Assembly (NCBI RefSeq): GCF_000369805.1
Contig: NZ_KB850224.1
Span: forward strand, 729,924 to 793,923
Length of the DNA stretch: 64,000 nt
Source: Acinetobacter sp. NIPH 2100
GTDB taxonomy: Bacteria > Pseudomonadota > Gammaproteobacteria > Pseudomonadales > Moraxellaceae
Direction of reading: 5' to 3'
Under the pieces are notes generated by a model, which was not told where the DNA came from, did no database searches, and worked only from the letters and a program-made list of their open reading frames with translations. A program made the translations under genes and the position numbers. Below, one piece after another: positions 52,499-60,742 of the stretch (position 1 is its first letter; each line of letters opens with the position of its first letter).

Positions 52499-52620
52499 AA
52501 TTATCATCAGCCGTAGAGATAGCTCAGCATAACTGAATTTTGATGACTTCGCATCATGATCTATGATTGCACTGAAAATTTCAGCTATGATGTTGATTAA
52601 GGAACAAGAGAAAAAAAGAG

Positions 52621-53235
52621 ATGAGTCATATGGAAGAACCATCGTTAATAGAGCTTTTACAACAACGGTTGCGTTTTTCCAAACGAATCCAGCAGGCGGA
52701 TGCTGCTGTATTGATTGCAATTACCCAAGAGATCCAACCAAAAGTGTTACTGACACGCCGTTCGATGCAATTGTCCCAACATGCGGGAGAAGTGTCTTTT
52801 CCTGGTGGAAAACGCGATCCAAGTGATACCAGTAATATTGTAGTTGCTTTGCGTGAAGCCCAGGAAGAAACTGCACTCAATCCATTTGATGTCAAACTCT
52901 TGGGTGATTTACCGATACAACGAGCGCGCAGTGGTTTATCTGTCAAACCGATTGTTGGGCTAATCCCAGCCCAAGTTGATTTAATTGCCCAACCTACCGA
53001 AATTGATCGAATTTTTTTTGCCCCATTACAAGAACTGATGGATGCACCGCCTTTGCCTTATGAGGTTCGCTTGGCCCGACAGTCGCTTTATTTTCCAAGT
53101 ATGCAGGTGGAGAGTGAAATTGTGTGGGGACTTACGGCTCGTATGCTGATTTCTTTATTTCAATATGGTTTGGGTTATCAAAAAAATTGGCCATTCTTGG
53201 TCAATCCACCTCATTTTGGTTTATCTAAGTTCTAA
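52621..53235 (+). CDS. CoA pyrophosphatase (NudL-like Nudix hydrolase)
   Basis: A 204-residue Nudix hydrolase. The segment LLTRRSMQLSQHAGEVSFPGG followed by the Nudix core ALREAQEETAL is the pattern of the NudL/PCD1 group, which cleaves CoA and its derivatives to 4'-phosphopantetheine and 3',5'-ADP. The start at 52621 has a weak GAGA upstream; an ATG three codons later is possible. It is followed 22 bases later by a gamma-carbonic anhydrase-like gene on the same strand. The substrate is inferred from family. Confidence 0.85.
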   Translation: MSHMEEPSLIELLQQRLRFSKRIQQADAAVLIAITQEIQPKVLLTRRSMQLSQHAGEVSFPGGKRDPSDTSNIVVALREAQEETALNPFDVKLLGDLPIQRARSGLSVKPIVGLIPAQVDLIAQPTEIDRIFFAPLQELMDAPPLPYEVRLARQSLYFPSMQVESEIVWGLTARMLISLFQYGLGYQKNWPFLVNPPHFGLSKF

Positions 53236-53257
53236 TCTTTTTTAAGAGTTATTTATC

Positions 53258-53788
53258 ATGATGTATACCTATCAGGGATTGAGTCCAAAAGCTTTACATG
53301 AACCGTGGGATGGCTGGGTTGCTCCAACAGCAACCGTGATTGGTCAAGCAGAATTGGGCCGTCAGGTCAGTATTTGGTTTGGCGCTGTGGTTCGTGCGGA
53401 TAATTGCGTGATACGAATTGGTAGTTTTTCGAATATTCAAGAAAATGCGGTACTGCATACCGATGCTGGGATTGAATTGAATATTGGTGAATATGTCACG
53501 ATTGGACATAAAGTAATGTTGCATGGTTGTAGCATTGGCGATAACTCATTAATTGGAATGAATGCCGTTATTTTGAACAACGCAGTGATTGGCAAGAATT
53601 GCATTATTGGTGCAAATGCATTGATTCCTGAAGGAAAAGTTATTCCTGATAATTCTGTGGTGATGGGATCACCCGGTAAAGTGGTCAAAACACTGGATGA
53701 GCAGGGTGCTGCGCGGTTGCGTTTAAGTGCCTTACATTATGCAGAACATTATAAAAACTTTTTGGAGCTGAAAGAATTTAGCTTTTAA
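53258..53788 (+). CDS. Gamma-carbonic anhydrase-like hexapeptide-repeat protein (YrdA type)
   Basis: A 176-residue left-handed beta-helix protein built of hexapeptide repeats (IGQAELGRQVSIWFGAVVRADNCVIRIGS; IGDNSLIGMNAVILNNAVIGKNCIIG). The metal-ligand histidines lie in the HTDAG, GHKVML and HGCSIGD segments (about residues 68-92). Such proteins form trimers with interfacial zinc. YrdA-like members often show no carbonic anhydrase activity as isolated, so activity is uncertain. It follows the CoA pyrophosphatase gene. Confidence 0.9.
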   Translation: MMYTYQGLSPKALHEPWDGWVAPTATVIGQAELGRQVSIWFGAVVRADNCVIRIGSFSNIQENAVLHTDAGIELNIGEYVTIGHKVMLHGCSIGDNSLIGMNAVILNNAVIGKNCIIGANALIPEGKVIPDNSVVMGSPGKVVKTLDEQGAARLRLSALHYAEHYKNFLELKEFSF

Positions 53789-53920
53789 TGAATTGTCTTT
53801 AAGTCGAATGATCAGCTTTAGCAAGTTTTTAGATCAATAAAAAGCCAATAACTCGCCTATAGTGTTTGAGTGGAGTATGATAGCCCACGTTTTTTATCTC
53901 TTTTTCGTTAAGGTTTTTGC

Positions 53921-54604
53921 ATGAAGTTGCTTGCATTGGAAACTGCAAATGAGCAGTGTTCGGTTTCATTAATTGATGATACTCAAGAGTTGTATTTTCA
54001 GTTGGATGAGCGGCCTAAAGCACAAACTCAAACGATTCTGCCTTTAACTGAACAAGCCTTATTGCAAACAAAAACTCAATTGGCAGATTTAACTGCAATT
54101 GCATTTAGTCGTGGACCGGGTTCATTCAGCGGTGTTCGTATCAATGCAGCGGTTGCACAGGCACTTGCATGGTCTCAAGACTTACCTGTGATTCCAGTTT
54201 CCAGCTTACAGGCATTGGCACAAGCTGCTTATCGTTTAACTGGTTTGCAACAAGTTTCGGCAGTACTCGATGCACGTATGCAAGAGGTCTATATTGCCAA
54301 TTTTAGTTTGGATGAGCAGGGCATTATGCAGGCGATGGATGACGAAAAATTATTAAATTATGAGCAAGCAGCTGCATATTGTAAATTTACTGCAATTGGT
54401 TCGGGTTCAGAATTAATTAAGCCTAGTCAAATAGACTCAGCCGAGGCTTCCAGTGCAACAATTATGGCAACTGCGCAGGATATTGCAATAATTGCCAGAG
54501 TATATGCGGCACAGCAAAAGTGGGTGGGTGCGGAACAGGCTTTACCTGTGTACTTACGTGACGATGCATGGAAAAAAATTCCAGAACAAGGTAAGGCGAA
54601 TTAA
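53921..54604 (+). CDS. tsaB: tRNA threonylcarbamoyladenosine biosynthesis protein TsaB
   Basis: TsaB is the non-catalytic partner of TsaD in the complex that makes t6A37 in tRNAs reading ANN codons. The 227-residue product starts with the ASKHA-type LLALETANEQCSVSLID and has the conserved AIAFSRGPGSFSGVRINAAVAQALAW segment (about residues 64-89). An AAGG ribosome binding site lies seven bases before the ATG. It is followed by uppP after eight bases and then rsmJ, so the three are likely co-transcribed. Confidence 0.95.
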   Translation: MKLLALETANEQCSVSLIDDTQELYFQLDERPKAQTQTILPLTEQALLQTKTQLADLTAIAFSRGPGSFSGVRINAAVAQALAWSQDLPVIPVSSLQALAQAAYRLTGLQQVSAVLDARMQEVYIANFSLDEQGIMQAMDDEKLLNYEQAAAYCKFTAIGSGSELIKPSQIDSAEASSATIMATAQDIAIIARVYAAQQKWVGAEQALPVYLRDDAWKKIPEQGKAN

Positions 54605-54612
54605 GGTTAATT

Positions 54613-55434
54613 ATGGATCTTTTATTGCTATTTAAAGCAGCGATCATGGGTTTGGTAGAGGGGATTACCGAGTTTCTACCAATCTCAAGTACAGGGCATC
54701 TTATTTTAACAGGTCAATTATTGGATTTTTGGACTGTTGAAAAAAGAGATATGTTTGCCGTAGCTGTACAAATTGGTGCGATTGCAGCAGTCATTTATGA
54801 ATATTGGGGCAAACTGTGGGGGGCACTGATTGGTGCGCTGACAGGGCAGGAACAAGGCCGCCGTCTCAGTCTGAACCTGATTATTTCTTCTATTCCCATT
54901 GTGATTATTGGTTTGACCTTTGGTGATGTGGTTAAAGCTTATCTATTTAATGCCATTACCGTCGCGATCGCTTTAATTGTAGGTGGTTTTATTATTTTAT
55001 GGGCAGAGCGTCGCCCGCATCAGATTGTGACCCAAGAGGTTGATGATCTGAGTTTTAAGCAAGCTACTTTAATTGGCCTGATTCAGTGTCTAGCTTTAAT
55101 CCCTGGAACCTCTCGTTCAGGTTCGACCATTATTGGATCTTTATTCTTAGGCGTATCACGTAAAGCTGCGGCGGAGTTTTCCTTCTTTTTAGGTATTCCT
55201 GTGCTGATGGGTGCGGGTTTACTGGATATGTACAAGATGCGCCATGAGTTGCATAGCAATGATATGGCTGTGTTGGCTGTGGGAATTATTGTTGCATTTG
55301 TTTCAGCTTTGGTTGTGATTCGTGCCTTGATTCGTTATGTGTCGAAGCATGATTTCACTGCATTTGCGTACTATCGTATTGTATTTGGCTTATTTATCTT
55401 GGCAACCTGGTGGACAGGTTGGGTGCATTGGTAA
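54613..55434 (+). CDS. uppP: Undecaprenyl-diphosphatase
   Basis: UppP (BacA) recycles undecaprenyl diphosphate to the monophosphate lipid carrier for cell-wall synthesis, and can confer bacitracin tolerance when abundant. The 273-residue integral membrane protein has the signature [17 protein letters not shown] (about residues 17-33) and the second active-site motif [14 protein letters not shown] (about residues 164-177). The stop overlaps the rsmJ start as TAATG. Firm identification. Confidence 0.97.
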   Translation: MDLLLLFKAAIMGLVEGITEFLPISSTGHLILTGQLLDFWTVEKRDMFAVAVQIGAIAAVIYEYWGKLWGALIGALTGQEQGRRLSLNLIISSIPIVIIGLTFGDVVKAYLFNAITVAIALIVGGFIILWAERRPHQIVTQEVDDLSFKQATLIGLIQCLALIPGTSRSGSTIIGSLFLGVSRKAAAEFSFFLGIPVLMGAGLLDMYKMRHELHSNDMAVLAVGIIVAFVSALVVIRALIRYVSKHDFTAFAYYRIVFGLFILATWWTGWVHW

Positions 55435-56243
55435 TGCAAATGCGATGTTGGTATCCAGTGGAATGTGAACAGCAGTTCCAGCGCTTACAAACACGTTTGG
55501 CTGAATTGAATGTACAGCTTACAGGGCAATTGGTTGAAAAGATCAATGCCCGTTTTTTGCGTTTAAATCCAGAAATGGCGTTGGTTTTGGATGAAGATGG
55601 GCTTAGTCTCGCTGCCAATGGAATGAAAATGCAGCCAGATTGGCGCGCTGAAATTCCTCGTTTAAAAAGAGCCAGTTTAAAATCTGAAATGATTGCCCGA
55701 GCCTGTCAACTGGGTGAGAAACCGAGCCTGATTGATGCGACTGCGGGTTTGGGTCATGACAGTTTACTCATGGCCTACCTTGGGGCTGATGTTCGTCTTG
55801 TAGAACGTCATCCGATTCTGTTTGTGTTACTGGAATACAGCAAAGTCCAAGCTGAGCAAGATCCTTTTCTACAAGCATTTATGCAGCGGATTCAGTTGAT
55901 CTTTGCCGATTCAAATGCGTATTTACAGCAATTGAGTCAACATGGTGAGCAGGTCGATGTGGTGTATTTGGATCCAATGTTCCCACAGCGTGATCAGAAT
56001 CAGCAGGCGATAAAGAAACAGGCACAAGTCAAAAAGCAAATGCAGTTATTACATATGCTGTTACCTGAAGATGGGGAAATGGATTTAGGTGATCAGTTGC
56101 TGCATTTGGCTCAACAGATTGCTAAGCGTGTGATTGTGAAACGTCCTAGACATGCAGTTTATCTGGCAGATCAAACGCCTGATCATCAATGGTTAGGTGA
56201 TGCATGCCGTTTTGATGCATATTTTCCAAAAGGTAAAATTTAA
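55434..56243 (+). CDS. rsmJ: 16S rRNA m2G1516 methyltransferase RsmJ
   Basis: RsmJ methylates guanosine 1516 of 16S rRNA using S-adenosylmethionine. The chosen ATG overlaps the uppP stop (TAATG) and gives 269 residues; a GTG 24 bases earlier in uppP is less likely. The SAM-binding motif [21 protein letters not shown] and the [12 protein letters not shown] catalytic region are visible, with [10 protein letters not shown] between them. The protein is close to E. coli RsmJ (250 residues). Confidence 0.93.
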   Translation: MQMRCWYPVECEQQFQRLQTRLAELNVQLTGQLVEKINARFLRLNPEMALVLDEDGLSLAANGMKMQPDWRAEIPRLKRASLKSEMIARACQLGEKPSLIDATAGLGHDSLLMAYLGADVRLVERHPILFVLLEYSKVQAEQDPFLQAFMQRIQLIFADSNAYLQQLSQHGEQVDVVYLDPMFPQRDQNQQAIKKQAQVKKQMQLLHMLLPEDGEMDLGDQLLHLAQQIAKRVIVKRPRHAVYLADQTPDHQWLGDACRFDAYFPKGKI

Positions 56244-56310
56244 ATCAGAATGCATTGATTGTTTGGCTTGCGTCAATGCTCAGTAAAGATTTGTGATATA
56301 GTGCAAAAGC

Positions 56311-56460
56311 ATGATTGCTAAAAAATTCTTGTCGAGCTTACACTACAGTCACGCATCGCGTCTTTTAGGAAAAGTACTGCACATTCAACTATTAGAATGG
56401 CATATTTTCAGTTTAGGCTTGAAAAGAGAAACTCCCGAAGAATTTTATGATAGACCTTAA
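56311..56460 (+). CDS. Possible 49-residue ORF overlapping the start of the C13 peptidase gene
   Basis: An ATG-initiated 49-codon ORF in the gap before the peptidase gene ends 14 bases inside it in another frame. The peptide is basic and amphipathic (KKFLSSLHYSHASRLLG). A TGTGATATAGT box lies just upstream and may be an extended -10. There is no strong ribosome binding site. It could be a leader peptide coupled to the protease gene, or chance. Confidence 0.25.
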   Translation: MIAKKFLSSLHYSHASRLLGKVLHIQLLEWHIFSLGLKRETPEEFYDRP

Positions 56461-57892
56461 ACCTTCCATTAATATCTGGCATGATTTTAAAAGTAACCAA
56501 ATTGCTGGAATGTGGTTGTTCCTGGGGTCGCGTCGTTCCTTACAGGTTGTGCATCCTTCAATTACCCAGCTCATTATTTGGGGAATTCTCGGAGGCTGTA
56601 CCAACTCGCTGTATAGTTGGTTAGTTTCAGGGCAAGTGGGAGAATTTAATTCCCAAGGCTTGATTGGTTACGCACTCTGGCCTTTTATTGCTCTAATTGT
56701 GGGTATTTTCCTGTCACAACGTATGAACCAGCCGCGTTTGATGTTGGTGCCTGCATTGTTGTGGCTTGTACTTGATACCAATATTTTGCTTTTGCAATGC
56801 ATCATTCAATATCTTGGCTCAAACGGCTATCTCAATTTTATTCCAGACAGTATCTATAACGGTTTTTTACCACCATTATTTGTTGGGTTATTTGTCTGGC
56901 AAAGTCTGGCTGTGATTTGGGTATTTTCTCGCGCTTTGAACTGGCCGTGGTGGGAACGTGCCTTGGTTTTTGTAGCAACCATTGCCACCATGGTGGTTTG
57001 GCAACTTTCAGTTAAAGATCAGCCAATTTGGAAAGTGGAACAAACCCCGCCAAGTTTTGCCGAAGATGCATTCTATGCACAAAGTCATTTGTTAGATAAA
57101 GTACTCGATCAAATTCAATACGGCGATATTGCCAAAAGTCATTGGTATTTTATGGGCGTGGCAGGCGATAGCTATGTGGATGTATTTAAATCCGAAATCG
57201 AACGTATAAGAGAGCAGTTTGATACGCGGTTTGGAACCTTTGGTCGCTCTATTATGCTGATCAATAATCCAGCGACGCGTTTAGAAGTACCAATTGCTTC
57301 AAAGACCAGCATGGAGTTGGCTTTACGCCGTATTGGTCAGCAAATGAATCGTGACAGTGATGTGCTGTTTCTGTATATGACTTCACATGGTGAACGTAAT
57401 CATTTTGAAATTGAAAATGCGCCCTTGGATTTAGGTCAAGTTGATCCAAAATGGTTAAGAGAAACACTGGATAAATCAGGGATTCGTTGGCGTGTAATCG
57501 TGATTTCAGCCTGTTATTCAGGTAGTTTTATTCCAGCATTACAATCACCTGATACCTTAATTATTACCGCGTCTGCGGCGGATAAAACATCGTTTGGCTG
57601 TAATAATGAAGCGGACTATACTTATTTTGGTCGAGCATTCTTTGATTTGGCAATGCGCGAACAATATTCAATGAAAAAAGCGTTTGAGCAGGCCAAACAA
57701 ACCGTGACTAAGTGGGAAGTGGCACAAGGTGTTGAGCCTTCTGAACCACAATGGTCAATGGGACGCAATATGGAACTCATGCTGCCACAACTTGAGCCGT
57801 ATCTGTTCCCAACACAGAATATGGCAACCACAGACATTACAAAAACACAGGATGATGAACATGCAGCTACTGCAAAAAAATCGTTGTTTTGA
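56447..57892 (+). CDS. Membrane-bound C13 (legumain-like) cysteine peptidase
   Basis: A 481-residue protein with an N-terminal membrane region of about five helices (residues 36-190) and a C-terminal caspase-fold domain. The His-Cys dyad is seen as His314 (LYMTSHGERNHF) and Cys356 (VIVISACYSGSF), the pattern of family C13 (legumain, GPI transamidase Gpi8), so Asn-specific cleavage is possible. The membrane domain is like the Yip1/DUF-type segments found in bacterial C13 proteins. The C-terminus overlaps fghA by 32 bases. Function in bacteria is not established; it is not a typical core-genome protease. Confidence 0.85.
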   Translation: MIDLKPSINIWHDFKSNQIAGMWLFLGSRRSLQVVHPSITQLIIWGILGGCTNSLYSWLVSGQVGEFNSQGLIGYALWPFIALIVGIFLSQRMNQPRLMLVPALLWLVLDTNILLLQCIIQYLGSNGYLNFIPDSIYNGFLPPLFVGLFVWQSLAVIWVFSRALNWPWWERALVFVATIATMVVWQLSVKDQPIWKVEQTPPSFAEDAFYAQSHLLDKVLDQIQYGDIAKSHWYFMGVAGDSYVDVFKSEIERIREQFDTRFGTFGRSIMLINNPATRLEVPIASKTSMELALRRIGQQMNRDSDVLFLYMTSHGERNHFEIENAPLDLGQVDPKWLRETLDKSGIRWRVIVISACYSGSFIPALQSPDTLIITASAADKTSFGCNNEADYTYFGRAFFDLAMREQYSMKKAFEQAKQTVTKWEVAQGVEPSEPQWSMGRNMELMLPQLEPYLFPTQNMATTDITKTQDDEHAATAKKSLF

Positions 57893-58706
57893 GGGTGAAC
57901 AACGAATTTATCAGCTTGAATCTCAGCATCTGAAAGGGAGTAGCAAGGTTGGCGTATACCTGCCACCTGCGGCCTTGGAAGGAAAAGCATGTTCAGCGTT
58001 GTTCTATCTTGCGGGATTAACTTGTACTGAAGATACCTTCGCCATTAAAGCACATGCACAACGAATGGCAGCTCGGTTAAGTTTGATTCTGATTACGCCA
58101 GATACCTCTCCACGTGGTGAGGGTGTAGCGCAGGGAGATCATTGGGATATTGGGCAAGGTGCAGGTTTTTATATTAATGCGACCCAGCAGCCTTGGGCTG
58201 AACATTACCAAATGGAATCTTATTTGGTAGATGAACTGTATGCACATGCTTTACAAGAGTTCCCGATTATCGAAAGCCAAGTCGGTATCTTTGGGCATTC
58301 GATGGGTGGGCATGGTGCTTTGACCTTGGCATTTAAATATCCTGAACAATTTAAGTCAGTTTCTGCTTTTGCTCCGATTTGTGCACCGAGTATTTGTCCT
58401 TGGGGAGAAAAGGCGTTCAGCCAATATTTAGGTACTGAGCAGCAACAATGGTTAGCGCATGATGCCACAGCATTGGTTCAACAAAAGGGTCGAATTTTTG
58501 ATGAAATTTTGATTGATCAAGGTGTTGATGATCAGTTTTATGATCAATTAAATCCTGAAAAATTTAAGCAAGCCTGTTTGGATGCAGGTCAACATCTGAC
58601 CTTGCGTTTACATAAGGGCTATGATCACGGTTATTACTTTATTCAAAGTTTTATTGATGATCACTTACAATTCCATGCCATTCAACTGGAAAAAGTTGCA
58701 GGATAA
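57861..58706 (+). CDS. fghA: S-formylglutathione hydrolase
   Basis: This esterase hydrolyses S-formylglutathione to formate and glutathione, the last step of glutathione-dependent formaldehyde detoxification. The start at 57861 (281 residues) has an AGGA nine bases upstream, and another start is possible at 57852. The alpha/beta-hydrolase triad is Ser147 (GHSMGG), Asp224 (DQGVDDQFYD) and His256 (GYDHGYYF). LFYLAGLTCTEDTF and CPWGEKAF are typical of the esterase D family. The usual partner, class III alcohol dehydrogenase (frmA/adhC), is not adjacent. The gene overlaps the C13 peptidase gene. Confidence 0.93.
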   Translation: MQLLQKNRCFEGEQRIYQLESQHLKGSSKVGVYLPPAALEGKACSALFYLAGLTCTEDTFAIKAHAQRMAARLSLILITPDTSPRGEGVAQGDHWDIGQGAGFYINATQQPWAEHYQMESYLVDELYAHALQEFPIIESQVGIFGHSMGGHGALTLAFKYPEQFKSVSAFAPICAPSICPWGEKAFSQYLGTEQQQWLAHDATALVQQKGRIFDEILIDQGVDDQFYDQLNPEKFKQACLDAGQHLTLRLHKGYDHGYYFIQSFIDDHLQFHAIQLEKVAG

Positions 58707-58733
58707 AAAAGAAGCTCATATGAGCTTCTTTTT
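58706..58733. terminator. Bidirectional terminator between fghA and the DUF2218 gene
   Basis: The palindrome AAAAGAAGCTCATATGAGCT runs on into CTTTTT. It starts at the fghA stop and ends in the stop of the convergent gene. Confidence 0.85.
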
Positions 58734-59010
58734 AATGGTGCTGCCATTCAACAATAAATTCTTGTTGTGCCATACGATTTAAATGGTCAATCACCACTTG
58801 TTCTAAATGAGTGGTATTTTCTTGCTGATTTTCAATAAGTACATCTAAATGCTGTTCATACGGAGTAAGAGTCACCGTTGCAGTTGGCATGAAAATTTTT
58901 GAATGCTGCTCAGTCTCTGATACTTCAAATTTATGCTTCCAGTGATTAACTAAACGTTTACTAATACGTTTTCCTTCATTTGTTGTGATTTGAGTAGTGC
59001 TATTCGTCAT
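58732..59010 (-). CDS. DUF2218 domain protein
   Basis: A 92-residue cytoplasmic protein with the DUF2218 pattern: RISKRLVNHWKHKFEV near residue 17, a central beta strand ATVTLTPYEQHLDVLIE and a C-terminal HLNRMAQQEFIVEWQ. Family members are often found with siderophore or metal-related genes, but the function is unknown. Here it stands alone between fghA (convergent) and rpe (divergent). The sequence is His/Gln-rich at the end. Confidence 0.78.
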   Translation of the reverse strand: MTNSTTQITTNEGKRISKRLVNHWKHKFEVSETEQHSKIFMPTATVTLTPYEQHLDVLIENQQENTTHLEQVVIDHLNRMAQQEFIVEWQHH

Positions 59011-59190
59011 TCAAGGTCATCCTCTAATTCCAGCATTTAACATAGCAAAGCCTGCAATAGATAAAAATAGTCTAGATGCAACGTGGTGTTGCAAGTTTGC
59101 AATGCCGTAATAATGACTTTGTAACAGACTTAGATGGTCTAAGTTTGTTATAATCAACACATTATTTTCTCAGAGTTTGCCAGGTCGTCC

Positions 59191-59877
59191 ATGTCCAAGC
59201 CTTATTTAATTGCGCCTTCGATTTTATCTGCTGATTTTGCACGTTTAGGTGAAGATGTAGAAAAAGTTTTAGCTGCAGGTGCAGACGTTGTGCATTTTGA
59301 TGTAATGGATAACCACTATGTACCGAATCTAACCTTTGGTGCTGGTATCTGTAAGGCGCTGAAAAACTATGGTATCAAAGCCCCGATTGATGTGCATCTC
59401 ATGGTTTCACCAGTCGATCGTATGATTGGTGATTTCTTGGAAGCTGGTGCAGACATTATTACCTTCCATCCTGAAGCAACAGATCATATTGATCGTTCTT
59501 TGCAGTTAATCAAGTCTGGCGGTGCGAAAGCAGGTCTGGTTTTCAATCCAGCAACACCGTTACATCATCTTGACTATGTTTTAGATAAGGTAGATCAAAT
59601 TTTATTGATGAGCGTTAACCCTGGTTTTGGTGGGCAGAAATTTATTCCGATGACTTTGGAAAAGCTTCGTCAAGCACGTAAAATTATTGATGCGAGTGGT
59701 CGTGACATCCGTTTAGAAGTTGATGGTGGGGTAGGTCCAGCCAATATTCGTGAAATTGCGGAAGCCGGTGCCGATATGTTCGTTGCAGGTTCAGCGATTT
59801 TTGGTCAACCTGACTATAAAACGGTGATTGACCAAATGCGTGCAGAGTTGGCAAAAGTTGGGGCGACAGAAGTTTAG
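59191..59877 (+). CDS. rpe: Ribulose-phosphate 3-epimerase
   Basis: Rpe interconverts ribulose 5-phosphate and xylulose 5-phosphate in the pentose phosphate pathway. The 228-residue TIM barrel has the family motifs [17 protein letters not shown] (start), [18 protein letters not shown] with the metal-binding His and Asp, [20 protein letters not shown] and the phosphate-binding [12 protein letters not shown]. It is monocistronic, followed by an unusual 12-bp repeat array and then a terminator about 140 bases past the stop. Confidence 0.97.
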   Translation: MSKPYLIAPSILSADFARLGEDVEKVLAAGADVVHFDVMDNHYVPNLTFGAGICKALKNYGIKAPIDVHLMVSPVDRMIGDFLEAGADIITFHPEATDHIDRSLQLIKSGGAKAGLVFNPATPLHHLDYVLDKVDQILLMSVNPGFGGQKFIPMTLEKLRQARKIIDASGRDIRLEVDGGVGPANIREIAEAGADMFVAGSAIFGQPDYKTVIDQMRAELAKVGATEV

Positions 59878-59905
59878 TGTTTTCATCCTATTTTTCACAT
59901 AGGTC

Positions 59906-59965
59906 TGTGGATAACTTTGTTTATAACTGGGTGGATAACCGTGTTGATAAGCAGGTGGATAAGAT
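59906..59965. repeat. Five 12-bp tandem repeats each carrying a DnaA-box-like 9-mer
   Basis: Nine-mers TGTGGATAA (59906), TGTTTATAA (59918), GGTGGATAA (59930), TGTTGATAA (59942) and GGTGGATAA (59954) occur every 12 bases. The first is a perfect DnaA box (reverse complement TTATCCACA); each of the others differs from the TGTGNATAA consensus at one position. The array lies in the rpe 3' region. Confidence 0.75.
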
Positions 59966-60019
59966 GTTGTTAAAATAAACAAAATGATTTCAGTTGTTTA
60001 TATTCACAACAAATTGGTG

Positions 60020-60048
60020 AAAAAAGGACAATTTTTTGTCCTTTTTTT
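60020..60048 (+). terminator. Intrinsic terminator downstream of rpe
   Basis: AAAAAAGGAC-AATTTTTT-GTCCTTTTTTT, after the repeat array. Confidence 0.8.
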
Positions 60049-60246
60049 GTGCATTAACTTATTCATTTTGCTTTATTTTTGCGCGTGGTTGTTGGAATGT
60101 CGATTTGCTTGATAAAACAACAGTCTCGAGCGATGTTAAGATGAAATTATCGAAATTCAAATGCAAAGAGGATTGTGCATAAGCATAAAAGAAATTATGC
60201 TAAGCACACTCAATTAATTTTTGATTATTGAAACAAGGAACATTTA
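60049..60246 (+). promoter_or_regulatory. Upstream region of the copper cluster with an inverted repeat
   Basis: An inverted repeat AGCATAA (60182-60188) / TTATGCT (60195-60201), flanked by GTGC (60175) and GCAC (60204), lies about 45 bases before the first cluster gene and may be an operator or a leader hairpin. No clear -35/-10 pair was assigned, and there is no ORF. Confidence 0.4.
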
Positions 60247-60666
60247 GTGCAACTCCGCAAGCAATACAAACATCTGTGGTTTGTATTCCTGATGATATTT
60301 TTCATCGGGGGAAGCAGTGTGGCCGTTGCAGCAGTTCAAACCCTTCAATCTGATCAAACTACTTCTACAACAATTCAAGCGATGTCTTGTCATGACCAGC
60401 AAATGATGGATCAACATCATCAAATGCCACATGCCCATTCGGGTAATTTTGTGAAATGTCATGAGGGAATGATGCAAGATAATGTGCATTGTCAGGACTG
60501 CAATAGTTCTTCGCATTGCCAAACAGTCAATTTTGCGTTAGACCAACAGACACCAAGTTTATCTTCTTCGCCATTTCTAGAGCTCAGTACGCATATTAAT
60601 ACGGACTATCAGGCTCGACATCTTGCTGGCTATTGGCAAGAGATTCTACGCCCTCCTAGAACCTGA
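60247..60666 (+). CDS. Small exported Cys/His/Met-rich protein preceding copA
   Basis: A 139-residue protein with a GTG start preceded by AAGGAA and a hydrophobic signal segment (about residues 9-29). The mature part is dense in potential copper ligands: SCHDQQMMDQHHQMPHAH at about 46-63 and then CHEGMMQDNVHCQDC near 70-84. It is the first gene of a cluster with copA and copB. It may buffer copper in the periplasm; this is inferred from composition and position. I know no characterised homologue. Its stop is 76 bases before copA. Confidence 0.75.
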   Translation: MQLRKQYKHLWFVFLMIFFIGGSSVAVAAVQTLQSDQTTSTTIQAMSCHDQQMMDQHHQMPHAHSGNFVKCHEGMMQDNVHCQDCNSSSHCQTVNFALDQQTPSLSSSPFLELSTHINTDYQARHLAGYWQEILRPPRT

Positions 60667-60742
60667 TCTGTCTTTACAAGCCGTTTTTCTACATCTCAGA
60701 GAAACGCGCAATTTGAAAAGTTAACAGATTAGGAAAAATATC

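Noticed and set aside
59791..59982. 63-residue minus-strand ORF with a period-4 Tyr/Pro pattern
   Set aside because: The periodicity comes from the 12-bp repeat array read in frame, and the rest is antisense to rpe.
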